NCBI RefSeq assembly: GCF_017968885.1
Contig: NZ_CP072913.1
Location: forward strand, 5,806,501-5,870,500
Origin: Pseudomonas sp. Tri1
GTDB lineage: Bacteria; Pseudomonadota; Gammaproteobacteria; Pseudomonadales; Pseudomonadaceae
Length of the DNA stretch: 64,000 bases
Direction: 5' to 3'
The notes beneath the pieces are model-generated. The model had not been told where the DNA came from, did no database searches, and saw nothing but the letters and a program-made list of their open reading frames with translations. The position numbers and the translations under genes are program-made. This document shows positions 24,830 through 33,301 of this stretch, piece by piece (position 1 is the first letter of the stretch; every line of letters starts with the position of its first letter).

Positions 24830-25695
24830 GCCCAGTCCTTGCGATGGCGGATCAGGCCTTCCTGGGTCACCGACGCCACCAGTTGCCCGGCACGATTGAA
24901 CACGCTGCCCCGGGAGAACCCGCGGGAATTGCCGGCCCATGGGCTATCCATGGCGTAGAGCAACCAGTCATCGGCGCGCAGGTCGGCGTGGAACCACAAG
25001 GCGTGGTCGAGGCTGGCGACCTGCATATCCTTGTGCCACACCGATTTGCCGTGGGGCAACAGCGAAGTGGTCAACAGGCCGAAGTCCGAGGCGTAGGCCA
25101 GCAGGTATTTGTGCAAGGCCGGCGAATCCGCCAGGGCGCCATCGGCGCGGAACCACACGTATTTGATCGGATCGGCCGGTTGCGGGTTGTAAGGGTCTTT
25201 TTCGGTGACCGGGCGCACCTCGATCGGCTTGGCGCACAGCAGCTTTTCACGCATGTGCTCGGGCAACAGGTGCGCGCGTTGCTGGGTCAGCTCCAGCTCG
25301 GATGGCAGGTTCTCCGGCCCGACAACTTGCGGCATGCTGCTCTGGTGCTCAAAGCCCTGTTCGTCGTACTGGAACGATGCACTGCAGGTAAAAATCGGAT
25401 TGCCCTTCTGGATCGCCGTCACGCGGCGGGTGCTGAAACTGCCGCCATCACGCACCCGGTCCACCTGGTAGACCACCGGCAGTGCGGCGTCACCCGGACG
25501 CAGGAAATAACCGTGCATCGAATGCACATGGCGCGCCTCTTCCACGGTCTGGCTGGCCGCCGACAACGACTGGCCCAGCACCTGGCCACCGAACAACTGA
25601 CGGAACCCCAGGTCCTGGCTGCGACCGCGAAACAGGTTCTCTTCGATCGGTTCCAGGGTCAGCAGGTCGACCAGATCTTCCAACACGTGGCTCAT
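24826..25695 (-). CDS. tesB: Acyl-CoA thioesterase II
   Basis: A 289-residue double-hotdog enzyme that hydrolyses acyl-CoAs to free fatty acids and CoA. It matches TesB in length (E. coli 286) and motifs: GQSLSAASQTV and HSMHGYFLRPGD in the first repeat, and DHALWFHADLRADDWLLY in the second, which contains the catalytic Asp. It is the first gene of a two-gene unit with the HAD hydrolase. The GNAT gene further upstream is on the same strand, but about 105 bases away. Confidence 0.93.
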   Translation of the reverse strand: MSHVLEDLVDLLTLEPIEENLFRGRSQDLGFRQLFGGQVLGQSLSAASQTVEEARHVHSMHGYFLRPGDAALPVVYQVDRVRDGGSFSTRRVTAIQKGNPIFTCSASFQYDEQGFEHQSSMPQVVGPENLPSELELTQQRAHLLPEHMREKLLCAKPIEVRPVTEKDPYNPQPADPIKYVWFRADGALADSPALHKYLLAYASDFGLLTTSLLPHGKSVWHKDMQVASLDHALWFHADLRADDWLLYAMDSPWAGNSRGFSRGSVFNRAGQLVASVTQEGLIRHRKDWA

Positions 25696-25799
25696 TCAGA
25701 CTTTCCTCACACAGCGCAACACCGCGCAGTCTGCGCTGCGGCGGTGGATCGATTGTTGGCCCGGGCCATTGTGGCGGGCATTGTAAACGTCCGTGTCGG

Positions 25800-26375
25800 C
25801 TAACCGTGCAGGGTCTGTAGCCACTGTTCACGGTTGATGCGATAGAGCACATGGTGACGCAATGGATGCCCGACCGCGAGCTTTGGGTGTTCAAAGTCGT
25901 CAGCCGCAGCGTGGTGCATGCCGATCGCCTGCATGACTTTTTGCGACGGCAGGTTATCCACAGCGGTGAACGCCACCACTTCGTCCAGCAACAACTGGTC
26001 GAAGGCACAGCGCAACGCGGTCCACGCCGCCTCACTGGCATAGCCCAGCCCCCAGTGCTCCCGCGCCAGACGCCAGCCGATCTCGATGGCCGGTGTGAAC
26101 GGTGCATCGAACCCGACCACGCCCAGCCCGGTAAAGCCAATGAACGCCCCGGTGTCCTTGCGCTCCAGTGCCCACAACCCAAAACCATGCTCGGCAAAAT
26201 GCCCACGCACGCGGCCGATCAAGGCGGCGCTTTCCAGCCGACTCAAGGGAGCCGGGAAATATCGCATCACCTGCGGATCGGCAGACATGGCGGCAAATTC
26301 CGGCAAGTCCTCGTCACGCCACTGCCGCAACAGCAGCCGCGCGCTTTCCAGTTCCAGTATCGGCTCCATCTTCAC
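25800..26375 (-). CDS. GNAT acetyltransferase of the RimJ/RimL type
   Basis: A 191-residue protein with the GNAT fold: an N-terminal LESARLLLRQWRDEDL strand-helix, acceptor region, the acetyl-CoA loop near REHWGLGYASEA (about 105-117) and the C-terminal AVDNLPSQKVMQAIGM. This arrangement is that of RimL-like ribosomal N-acetyltransferases and small-molecule relatives. The true acceptor is unknown. Two ATGs six bases apart (26375, 26369) are possible starts. It is divergent from the histone-deacetylase-like gene. Confidence 0.85.
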   Translation of the reverse strand: MKMEPILELESARLLLRQWRDEDLPEFAAMSADPQVMRYFPAPLSRLESAALIGRVRGHFAEHGFGLWALERKDTGAFIGFTGLGVVGFDAPFTPAIEIGWRLAREHWGLGYASEAAWTALRCAFDQLLLDEVVAFTAVDNLPSQKVMQAIGMHHAAADDFEHPKLAVGHPLRHHVLYRINREQWLQTLHG

Positions 26376-26442
26376 TCCCCTTCCATGCCCCAGAGTCTAC
26401 AACGCTGGTAGGATCCGTCACATAATCACCACTGAAAACACC

Positions 26443-27363
26443 ATGCCGCTGCCACTGATCTATCACGAAGACTACAGCCCCGAATTCCCGGCGGAACACC
26501 GTTTCCCCATGGACAAGTTCCGCCTGCTGCGCGATCACCTGGTGGACAGCGGCCTGACCCGCGACGCCGACCTGCTGCGCCCGGCACTGTGCCCGCCAGA
26601 CATCCTCGCCCTGGCCCATGACCGCGCCTATATCGAACGCTATATGGGCGGCGAGTTGTGTCGTGAGGACCAGCGGCGGCTTGGCCTGCCCTGGAGCGAA
26701 GCCCTGGCCCGCCGAACGGTACGCGCCGTGGGCGGCTCGCTGCTGGCGGCTGAACAGGCCCTCGAACACGGGCTGGCCTGTCACTTGGCCGGCGGCACCC
26801 ATCACGCCCATTACGACCACCCGGCCGGATTTTGCATTTTCAACGACCTGGCGGTGATCAGCCGATATTTCCTGGCCAGCGGCCGGGTCTCGCGGGTGCT
26901 TATTTTCGACTGTGATGTGCATCAAGGCGACGGCACCGCCCGAATACTCCATGACACTCCGGACGCCGTGACAGTTTCCTTGCACTGCGAAAAGAATTTT
27001 CCTGCGCGCAAGGCGCAAAGCGACTGGGACATCCCCTTGCCGATGGGCATGGAAGATGCCGCTTATTTAAAAGTGGTGGACGATGCGCTCAACTACCTGC
27101 TGCCGCTCTACCAGCCTGACCTGGTGCTGTATGACGCCGGTGTCGATGTCCACAAGGACGATGCCCTCGGTTACCTGAAGCTGACCGACGAAGGCCTCGC
27201 CGCCCGGGATGAGAGCGTCATGCGCCATTGCCTGGGACGGGATATCCCGGTGGTCGGCGTGATCGGCGGCGGCTACAGCAAGGACCGCAAGGCCCTGGCC
27301 CGCCGCCACGGGATCCTGCACCACAGCGCACAAAAGGTCTGGGCGTCATCAGGTTGTCATTGA
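26443..27363 (+). CDS. Histone-deacetylase-family amidohydrolase
   Basis: A 306-residue zinc-dependent deacetylase-fold protein. HDAC signatures are plain: GGTHHAHYDHPAGFCIFNDL with the His pair, FDCDVHQGDGTA with zinc ligands Asp and His, YDAGVDVHKDD with the second Asp, and GGGYSKD. Bacterial members act on acetylated polyamines, small amides or proteins; here the substrate is not known. Spacing and the short form are closest to class IV-like bacterial HDACs. The ATG at 26443 is taken; the longer frame overlaps the GNAT gene on the other strand. Confidence 0.88.
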   Translation: MPLPLIYHEDYSPEFPAEHRFPMDKFRLLRDHLVDSGLTRDADLLRPALCPPDILALAHDRAYIERYMGGELCREDQRRLGLPWSEALARRTVRAVGGSLLAAEQALEHGLACHLAGGTHHAHYDHPAGFCIFNDLAVISRYFLASGRVSRVLIFDCDVHQGDGTARILHDTPDAVTVSLHCEKNFPARKAQSDWDIPLPMGMEDAAYLKVVDDALNYLLPLYQPDLVLYDAGVDVHKDDALGYLKLTDEGLAARDESVMRHCLGRDIPVVGVIGGGYSKDRKALARRHGILHHSAQKVWASSGCH

Positions 27364-27498
27364 ACGCTGGGCGCGTTACCCACAATGCCTGTGGGCCGGC
27401 CTGTGGATAACCTGAGTGAAACGGCTTACAGGCCATGCCGCATGTAGCCTGCAGAGGTCTGACTGTTTTTTGATCACACACTTCAAAAACACCCCATA

Positions 27499-27592
27499 CC
27501 CTGTGGGAGCGAGCTTGCTCGTGACTGCGGTGGATCGGCTAGATCAATACCAACTGACACACGGCTATCGCGCGCATGCTCGCTCCCACAGG
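27499..27592. repeat. Paired inverted REP (BIME-like)
   Basis: CCTGTGGGAGCGAGCTTGCTCG and its partner ATGCTCGCTCCCACAGG face each other about 50 bases apart in the 281-bp gap between two same-strand genes. The gap holds nothing else that I can recognise. Confidence 0.8.
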
Positions 27593-27644
27593 AATTCTGT
27601 GCTGATAGAATGCCGCGCTTAATCCCGCTTCCGCAGCCCACGCC

Positions 27645-28886
27645 ATGACCTCGACCACCCAACCCCACACCCCAAGCATCACCATCATCGGCGGCGGCCC
27701 CGCCGGCCTGATGGCGGCCGAGGTGTTGAGCCAGGCCGGGATCCAGGTCGACCTGTACGACGGTATGCCTTCAGTGGGCAGGAAATTCCTGCTGGCCGGT
27801 GTCGGCGGCATGAACATCACCCACTCCGAAGCCTTCCCGGCATTTCTGTCCCGCTACGGCGAACGCGCGCCAAACATCGCTCCGTTGCTGCGGGCATTCG
27901 GCGCCGAGCAATTGTGCGAATGGATTCACGGGCTGGCCATCGACACTTTCGTCGGCAGCTCCGGGCGGGTCTTTCCTACCGACATGAAAGCCGCCCCGCT
28001 GCTGCGCGCCTGGCTCAAGCGCCTGCGTGATGCCGGCGTGCTGATCCACACACGTCACCGCTGGCTCGGTTGGAACCCCGATGGCAGCTTGCGAATAGCG
28101 AGTCCGGAAGGTGAGAAAACGCTACGCCCCGACGCGACACTGCTAGCACTGGGCGGTGGCAGTTGGGCGCGACTGGGCTCCGACGGCGCCTGGATGCTGC
28201 CGCTGGAACAGCGCGGTGTAGTCCTTGCACCACTGCAGCCGAGCAATTGCGGGTTCGACGTGCAGGCCTGGAGCGATTTGATGGTCAGCAAATTCGCCGG
28301 TGCCCCGTTGAAGAACATCGCCATCGGCCTGGACGACGATGCACCGCGCCTCGGCGAATGCGTGATCACCGCCACCGGCATCGAAGGCAGCCTGATCTAC
28401 GCGCTGTCGGCAGCGATTCGCGAGGCCATCAACCAACACGGCAGCGCAACGATCCACCTGGACCTGCTGCCAGGGCGACCTGTGGACAAAGTCCAGCAAG
28501 CGCTGAACAAGCCCCGCGGTTCACGCTCGATGGCCAAGCACTTGCAAAGCCAGTTGGGCATCGACGGGGTCAAGGCCGCGCTGCTGCGCGAACTCACGCC
28601 CGCCGATTGTTTCACTGACCCGGCGCGCCTGGCCCTGGCGATCAAGGCCTTGCCTATCACCGTGGTGAAAACCCGCCCCCTGGACGAAGCCATCAGCAGC
28701 GCCGGTGGCGTGACCTTCGACGCCTTGGACGAACGCTTGATGCTCAAGCAACTACCCGGCGTGTTCTGCGCCGGGGAAATGCTCGATTGGGAAGCGCCGA
28801 CCGGCGGCTACCTGCTCACGGCCTGCTTCGCCAGCGGCCGCGCGGCGGGGCTAGGTATGCTGGAGTGGTTGCGGCGCCTGGATTGA
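27645..28886 (+). CDS. FAD-dependent flavoprotein, TIGR03862/YhiN-like
   Basis: A 413-residue protein with the ADP-binding Rossmann start IIGGGPAGLMAAEVL (about 14-28) and a late FAD-binding segment FCAGEMLDWEAPTGGYLL with the family's GxxxGxxGG-like end. It belongs to the HI0933/YhiN flavoprotein superfamily, and length and motifs fit the TIGR03862 branch. Its reaction is not known; relatives are annotated only as NAD(P)/FAD-dependent oxidoreductases. Isolated gene flanked by REP elements on both sides. Confidence 0.85.
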   Translation: MTSTTQPHTPSITIIGGGPAGLMAAEVLSQAGIQVDLYDGMPSVGRKFLLAGVGGMNITHSEAFPAFLSRYGERAPNIAPLLRAFGAEQLCEWIHGLAIDTFVGSSGRVFPTDMKAAPLLRAWLKRLRDAGVLIHTRHRWLGWNPDGSLRIASPEGEKTLRPDATLLALGGGSWARLGSDGAWMLPLEQRGVVLAPLQPSNCGFDVQAWSDLMVSKFAGAPLKNIAIGLDDDAPRLGECVITATGIEGSLIYALSAAIREAINQHGSATIHLDLLPGRPVDKVQQALNKPRGSRSMAKHLQSQLGIDGVKAALLRELTPADCFTDPARLALAIKALPITVVKTRPLDEAISSAGGVTFDALDERLMLKQLPGVFCAGEMLDWEAPTGGYLLTACFASGRAAGLGMLEWLRRLD

Positions 28887-28901
28887 AGACCCAGGCGTGC
28901 C

Positions 28902-28998
28902 CATCGCGAGCAAGCGCGCTCCCACAGGAGTCTGTAGTGGACACCGGATCTGTGCACACCTGAGAACCCCTGTGGGAGCGAGCTTGCTCGCGATAGCG
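28902..28998. repeat. Paired REP in outward orientation
   Basis: CATCGCGAGCAAGCGCGCTCCCACAGG followed about 40 bases later by CCTGTGGGAGCGAGCTTGCTCGCGATAGCG, between convergent flavoprotein and helicase genes. One arm has a single-base change in the core (CAAGCGCG). Confidence 0.8.
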
Positions 28999-29020
28999 AT
29001 GTATCAGACGCCGCGAATCA

Positions 29021-30358
29021 TCAAGGCTTACGCTTGCGTGGCCCAGTATTGAACACCGGCACCTTGCGCACCGGCTTGACCGAGGGCTCCACAGGCCCCG
29101 CGTCGCCGCTGTCCACCCACTTGCCCAGGTTGCGCTTGCCGCCACTGCCTGAGGTTTTCGGTTTCTTCGGCTTTTTCGGTTTCTTGATGACCTGGCCGCT
29201 GGCGTCAGTGTCCGGCACCCGATGCTCAGGCTCGAAGTCCTGTTCCATCTGCCGGGGCAACGTCTGACGGGTCAGGGTTTCGATGGCTGACAGCAGATTC
29301 ACTTCGTCGGCGCAGACCAAAGAAATCGCCTGCCCCGTAGCGCCCGCCCGGCCGGTACGGCCGATGCGGTGAATGTAGTCCTCGGCGACAATCGGCAGGT
29401 CGAAGTTCACCACCAACGGCAAATCCTCGATGTCCAACCCACGGGCGGCGACGTCGGTGGCCACCAGGATCTGCACTTCACTGGCCTTGAAACGGTCCAG
29501 TGCCCGCTGGCGGGTGGCCTGGGGTTTGTCACCGTGGATACCGTCGGCGTTGATGCCCATGCCCTGGAGTTTTTCCACCAGTGCATCGACGCCGTTGCGG
29601 GTCTTGGCGAACACCAGCACCTGCTTCCACTTACCCTTGCGCATCAAGTGAACGAACAGTTCCGGCTTGCGCTTCTTGTCCACCGTTACCACCCATTGTT
29701 TGACGGTGTTGGCGGCGACGTTGCGCGGGCTCACTTCAATGCTCAGTGGGTCGTTGAGCATCTGCCCGGCCAGCAGGCGGATCGCATCGGAGAACGTTGC
29801 CGAAAACAGCAGCGTCTGACGCTTTTTCGGCAGAGCCTTGTAGATATTGGCCAGCTCTTCGGAGAAACCCAGGTCGAGCATGCGGTCGGCTTCGTCCAGC
29901 ACCAGAGTCTGCAACTGGTTGAACTTCAGCGCGTTCTGCCGGAACAGATCGAGCAGGCGCCCCGGTGTGGCGACCAATAGATCGACACCTTTGCGCAGTT
30001 TCATCATTTGCGGGTTGATGCTGACGCCGCCATACACGGCATACGTGCTCAGCGGCAGGTTTTGCGCGTACTGGCGCACGCTTTCATGAACCTGTTCGGC
30101 CAGCTCGCGGGTCGGCACCAGGATCAGCGCCCGCACCGAGTTGGCAGCGACCTTCGGCCCTTCGGTGGTCAGCAGCTGCAACAGCGGCACGGCAAAACCG
30201 GCAGTCTTGCCGGTGCCGGTCTGGGCGGCGGCCATCAGGTCGCGACCGGCCAGCACCGCCGGCATGGCTTGGGCCTGCACCGGGGTCGGGGTCTGGTAAC
30301 CGAGCGTCTCAAGGGCGCGCAGCAAGGGTTCGATCAGGCCAAGGGTGGCGAAAGTCAT
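29021..30358 (-). CDS. rhlE: DEAD-box ATP-dependent RNA helicase, RhlE-type
   Basis: A 445-residue helicase with all DEAD-box motifs: the Q motif (GYQTPTPVQAQAMP), AAQTGTGKTA, PTRELAEQ, TPGRLLDL, DEAD (VLDEADRMLD), SATF, and the second-domain ARGLDIEDLP and HRIGRTGRAG. The C-terminal tail (about 385-445) is basic and low in complexity (IKKPKKPKKPKT), the type of RNA-binding extension used by RhlE-like helicases in ribosome assembly and mRNA turnover. Length fits the shorter RhlE paralogue of pseudomonads. It is transcribed alone. Confidence 0.88.
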   Translation of the reverse strand: MTFATLGLIEPLLRALETLGYQTPTPVQAQAMPAVLAGRDLMAAAQTGTGKTAGFAVPLLQLLTTEGPKVAANSVRALILVPTRELAEQVHESVRQYAQNLPLSTYAVYGGVSINPQMMKLRKGVDLLVATPGRLLDLFRQNALKFNQLQTLVLDEADRMLDLGFSEELANIYKALPKKRQTLLFSATFSDAIRLLAGQMLNDPLSIEVSPRNVAANTVKQWVVTVDKKRKPELFVHLMRKGKWKQVLVFAKTRNGVDALVEKLQGMGINADGIHGDKPQATRQRALDRFKASEVQILVATDVAARGLDIEDLPLVVNFDLPIVAEDYIHRIGRTGRAGATGQAISLVCADEVNLLSAIETLTRQTLPRQMEQDFEPEHRVPDTDASGQVIKKPKKPKKPKTSGSGGKRNLGKWVDSGDAGPVEPSVKPVRKVPVFNTGPRKRKP

Positions 30359-30416
30359 GGAAGTACCGTAGGAAAAATCAGCGCAAGGTGTGCAATGCGC
30401 GGCAGTTTACCCTAAT

Positions 30417-31319
30417 TCAGGATTCGGCCGGCGCGGGCATCGGTTTGCGCCATTGGGGCAACCCGATCAACACCACAGCGCTGATGATCACCAGCATCGC
30501 CGAGGCCTCTTCAATGCCGATGGTTTCACCGGCGAATACGATCCCCAACAACACCGCTACCGCCGGGTTGACGTAGGCATAACTGGTGGCCGCCGCCGGA
30601 CGTACATGCTTGAGCAGGTACATGTAGGCGTTGAAAGCGACGATCGAGCCGAAACAAGTCAGGTAAGCCAGGGCGAACCAACCTTCCAACGGCGGGACAC
30701 TGTCCAGATGCTCGCCGCTGGCCACGCTGCCGATCAACAGCACCACGCCGCCAACCAGCATTTCCACGGCACTGGCCATCGCCCCCGCCGGCAACGGCAA
30801 GTGCTTGCTCAGCACCGAACCAAAGGCCCAGGACGCCGCCGCGAACACCAGCAAGGTCGCACCCAGCGGGCTCGATTGCAGGTTGGAGCCAAGGTTGAGC
30901 ATGGCAATGCCAATCAGCCCCAGCACAATCCCCGCCCATTCCAGGCGGGTATTACGCGCGCCCCAGAAATAGCCGCAGAGCAAGGTAAACAAGGGCACCG
31001 TCGCCACGGCCAACGCCGCCACCCCAGACGCCACGCCCGTGTGCTCGGCAACGCTGACCGCACCATTACCGAAACTGAGCAGCAGCACACCAATGATGGC
31101 CCCGGCCTTCCATTGCGCCCAGGTCGGCGCCGGCGCCCCGCGCCAGCGCAGGAAGCCGTACATCAGCGAGCCGGCCAGCACGAAACGAATCCCCGCCAGC
31201 AACAGCGGCGGCCAATGCTCGACACCGATGCGAATCACCAGATAGGTCGACCCCCAGATGACGTACAAGGCGAAAAAGGCAGCGATCAATGGCAAAGGGA
31301 AACGGCGTGGGCCAGGCAT
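30417..31319 (-). CDS. EamA-family exporter, YedA-like
   Basis: A 300-residue inner-membrane protein with ten helices in two EamA repeats. The opening IAAFFALYVIWGSTYLVI and the internal VAALAVATVPLFTLL are typical of YedA-type drug/metabolite transporters. Divergent arrangement with an Lrp/AsnC regulator across 161 bp suggests amino-acid or amino-acid-derivative export under that regulator (inference). Confidence 0.85.
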   Translation of the reverse strand: MPGPRRFPLPLIAAFFALYVIWGSTYLVIRIGVEHWPPLLLAGIRFVLAGSLMYGFLRWRGAPAPTWAQWKAGAIIGVLLLSFGNGAVSVAEHTGVASGVAALAVATVPLFTLLCGYFWGARNTRLEWAGIVLGLIGIAMLNLGSNLQSSPLGATLLVFAAASWAFGSVLSKHLPLPAGAMASAVEMLVGGVVLLIGSVASGEHLDSVPPLEGWFALAYLTCFGSIVAFNAYMYLLKHVRPAAATSYAYVNPAVAVLLGIVFAGETIGIEEASAMLVIISAVVLIGLPQWRKPMPAPAES

Positions 31320-31480
31320 GGTCGGCTCGAAGTCAGGACAATGAGAGGCATTATTCTAGAAAGGCAACAGGCGGAAAATAAGTTACAAAACCTGTTTATC
31401 CGACCCATACACTTTTCAAAACACGGAGATCAGCGCTATAAATCGCTTTTTCGAAAGTTACCCCAACAGGAAGCCAAACC

Positions 31481-31933
31481 GTGGATAAATACGACCGCAT
31501 GCTGCTCAGCGCCCTGTTGGAAAATGGTCGGGCGTCCTACGCCGAACTGGCCCGCAAAGTGAACCTGTCGGCCCCGGCCGTGGCCGAGCGAGTCAGCAAA
31601 CTGGAAACCAGCGGTGTGATCACCGGCTATCAGGCGAAAGTCGACATGGCGAAAATCGGCCTGCCGATACAGTGCGTCATCGAACTGCGGATGAACCAGC
31701 ATGGCAACCAGAAGACCTACGACGAACTGTGCAAAATCCCGCAATTGACCGAATGCCATCGAGTGACAGGCGACCCGTGCGTGATCATGCAAGCAGCGGT
31801 CGGCTCAATGCCGGAACTGGAAGAGCTGATCAACCGCATCGCCAAGTTCGGCTTCAGCAAGACCTCGATCGTGCTGTCCAGCGCCATTGAAAAGCGCGTG
31901 CCGTTGGGGCAGTTGGAAGGCAACGGCAAATAA
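31481..31933 (+). CDS. Lrp/AsnC-family regulator
   Basis: A 150-residue regulator with an N-terminal HTH (YDRMLLSALLENGRASYAEL...LSAPAVAERVSKLE) and a C-terminal RAM ligand domain. It begins with GTG at 31481, with AGGAAG six bases upstream; no better ATG exists. Lrp-type proteins bind amino acids and often control a neighbouring transporter, here the divergent EamA gene. The AT-rich 31330-31480 stretch is the probable regulatory region, though I could not pick out a clear dyad in it. Confidence 0.87.
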   Translation: MDKYDRMLLSALLENGRASYAELARKVNLSAPAVAERVSKLETSGVITGYQAKVDMAKIGLPIQCVIELRMNQHGNQKTYDELCKIPQLTECHRVTGDPCVIMQAAVGSMPELEELINRIAKFGFSKTSIVLSSAIEKRVPLGQLEGNGK

Positions 31934-31953
31934 TCCACTCAACACAGACCCAC

Positions 31954-32046
31954 CCTGTGGGAGCGAGCTTGCTCGCGATGGCGGAGTGTCAGTCAACAGA
32001 GAGGCTGACCGATCCGACGCTATCGCGAGCAAGCTCGCTCCCACAG
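31954..32046. repeat. Paired inverted REP (BIME-like)
   Basis: CCTGTGGGAGCGAGCTTGCTCGCGAT and GCTATCGCGAGCAAGCTCGC-TCCCACAG face each other with about 40 bases between. Located between the convergent Lrp and exonuclease genes. Confidence 0.85.
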
Positions 32047-32062
32047 TTGTTTTTCGGCGAGC

Positions 32063-32674
32063 CTAGAACCCGCGATGCCGCTTGAGGTGCTCATTGATCT
32101 TCGCCGCCGGCACTTTCTGCAAGCTGCACAGCAAATCATGGGACAACTCCCGCAACCCGTGCTTTTGCCGCAGTTCCGCGGCCAGGTGCGCGGTGAGGTT
32201 GGCGGCCATTTCAGCATCGGCCATGGCCCGGTGAGCCTGGCCGGTATGGGGCAGGCCGGCGAACGCGTTGAGCGTGCCGAGCTTGTGGTTCGGCGCCGTC
32301 GGCATCAGGCGCCGAGCCAGTAGCAAAGAGCAGGCGAAATTCTGTAGTCGGGTGCGCTTGATTCGTCCCAGTTCGAAGTCCCAGAACTTCTGGTCGAACG
32401 CGGCGTTGTGGGCCAGCAGCGGCGTGATGCCGACGAACTCGTTGACCTCGTTCATCACCTTTTCCGCCGACGGTGCGCTGCGCAGCATGGCGTTGCTGAT
32501 GCCGGTCAGTTGCTCGATGAAGGCCGGCACGCGCACACCTGCATTCATCAGGCTCTGGTAACGGTCGACGATCCGGCCTTGCTCCAGGATCACCACGGCG
32601 ATTTCGGTGGCCCGGCAGCTGCTGCTCGGTGTGATGCCGGTGGTTTCAAAGTCGATGACTGCGATGCGTTCCAA
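32063..32674 (-). CDS. DEDD-type 3'-5' exonuclease (DnaQ/epsilon-like)
   Basis: A 203-residue exonuclease-fold protein. ExoI motif VIDFETTG (about 6-13), ExoII around LLAHNAAFDQKFWD (about 88-101), and ExoIII with HRAMADAEMAANL (about 148-160) give the DEDDh active site. It is shorter than replicative DnaQ and resembles stand-alone exonuclease paralogues of pseudomonads; DNA or RNA as substrate cannot be decided. It lies 21 bases downstream of the NYN-domain gene on the same strand, so the two probably share an mRNA. Confidence 0.87.
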   Translation of the reverse strand: MERIAVIDFETTGITPSSSCRATEIAVVILEQGRIVDRYQSLMNAGVRVPAFIEQLTGISNAMLRSAPSAEKVMNEVNEFVGITPLLAHNAAFDQKFWDFELGRIKRTRLQNFACSLLLARRLMPTAPNHKLGTLNAFAGLPHTGQAHRAMADAEMAANLTAHLAAELRQKHGLRELSHDLLCSLQKVPAAKINEHLKRHRGF

Positions 32675-32695
32675 ACCTGTCTGAGCTCCGTAAAA

Positions 32696-33175
32696 TCAAT
32701 TCTTGAGCAGCAACGCGCCTTCGATGGGCACGTAGCGGCTGGCGGCGCGGATCAGCGAATTGGCAGTCAGCCCCGGTACGCCATAGGCCACGGCCTGCAC
32801 ACCATGCTTGCTGATGATGCGCTCGAGCAGCATGTCGAAATCGCCGTCACCGGAAGCCAGCACCACCTCATCGACGTGATCGGCGGCGTCCATGATGTCG
32901 AGGGTGATGCCCACGTCCCAGTCGCCCTTGGCCGAGCCGTCGCTGCGCTGGATGTAGGGCTTGAGCTTCACGACGAAACCCAGGTTACGCAAGATCTGCT
33001 GGAATTGCTGCTGCTTGCTGTCGCCGCGATCGATCGCATAGGCATAGGCCTCGACGATCTGCCCCTGCTTGCTGACATCGGCCCACAACGCTGCGTAGTT
33101 GAAATGGCAACCGTAGGCCTGGCGCACGGTGTAATAGAGGTTCTGGACATCGGCGAACACTGCGATTTTTTTCAC
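32696..33175 (-). CDS. NYN-domain protein (LabA/DUF88 type)
   Basis: A 159-residue PIN-like NYN-domain protein: KKIAVFADVQNLYYTV with the first metal-binding Asp, a central GDWDVGITLDIMD, and VVLASGDGDFDMLL with further acidic residues, all placed as in LabA/TIGR00288 proteins, thought to be metal-dependent RNases. A GTG start at 33175 is preferred: AGAGGAAA lies 4 bases before it, and the longer frame from 33196 would contain that ribosome-binding site. Probable operon with the downstream exonuclease gene. Confidence 0.83.
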   Translation of the reverse strand: MKKIAVFADVQNLYYTVRQAYGCHFNYAALWADVSKQGQIVEAYAYAIDRGDSKQQQFQQILRNLGFVVKLKPYIQRSDGSAKGDWDVGITLDIMDAADHVDEVVLASGDGDFDMLLERIISKHGVQAVAYGVPGLTANSLIRAASRYVPIEGALLLKN

Positions 33176-33301
33176 CGCGTTTCCTCTTGGATGCACAAGC
33201 GCAGGCCTTCGGGCCCGAAAAGTTGCCCAGTATGCCAGCCCAGAGGAATGTTCCGCGAATAATCAGCCCGAGGCGCCAGCGCGCCCCGGACGAATGGCAG
33301 G

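Noticed and set aside
30417..31933. Defence or mobile island around the EamA-Lrp-exonuclease-NYN region
   Set aside because: No integrase, att-like repeats, composition shift or defence-type partner genes; gene order agrees with ordinary Pseudomonas core.
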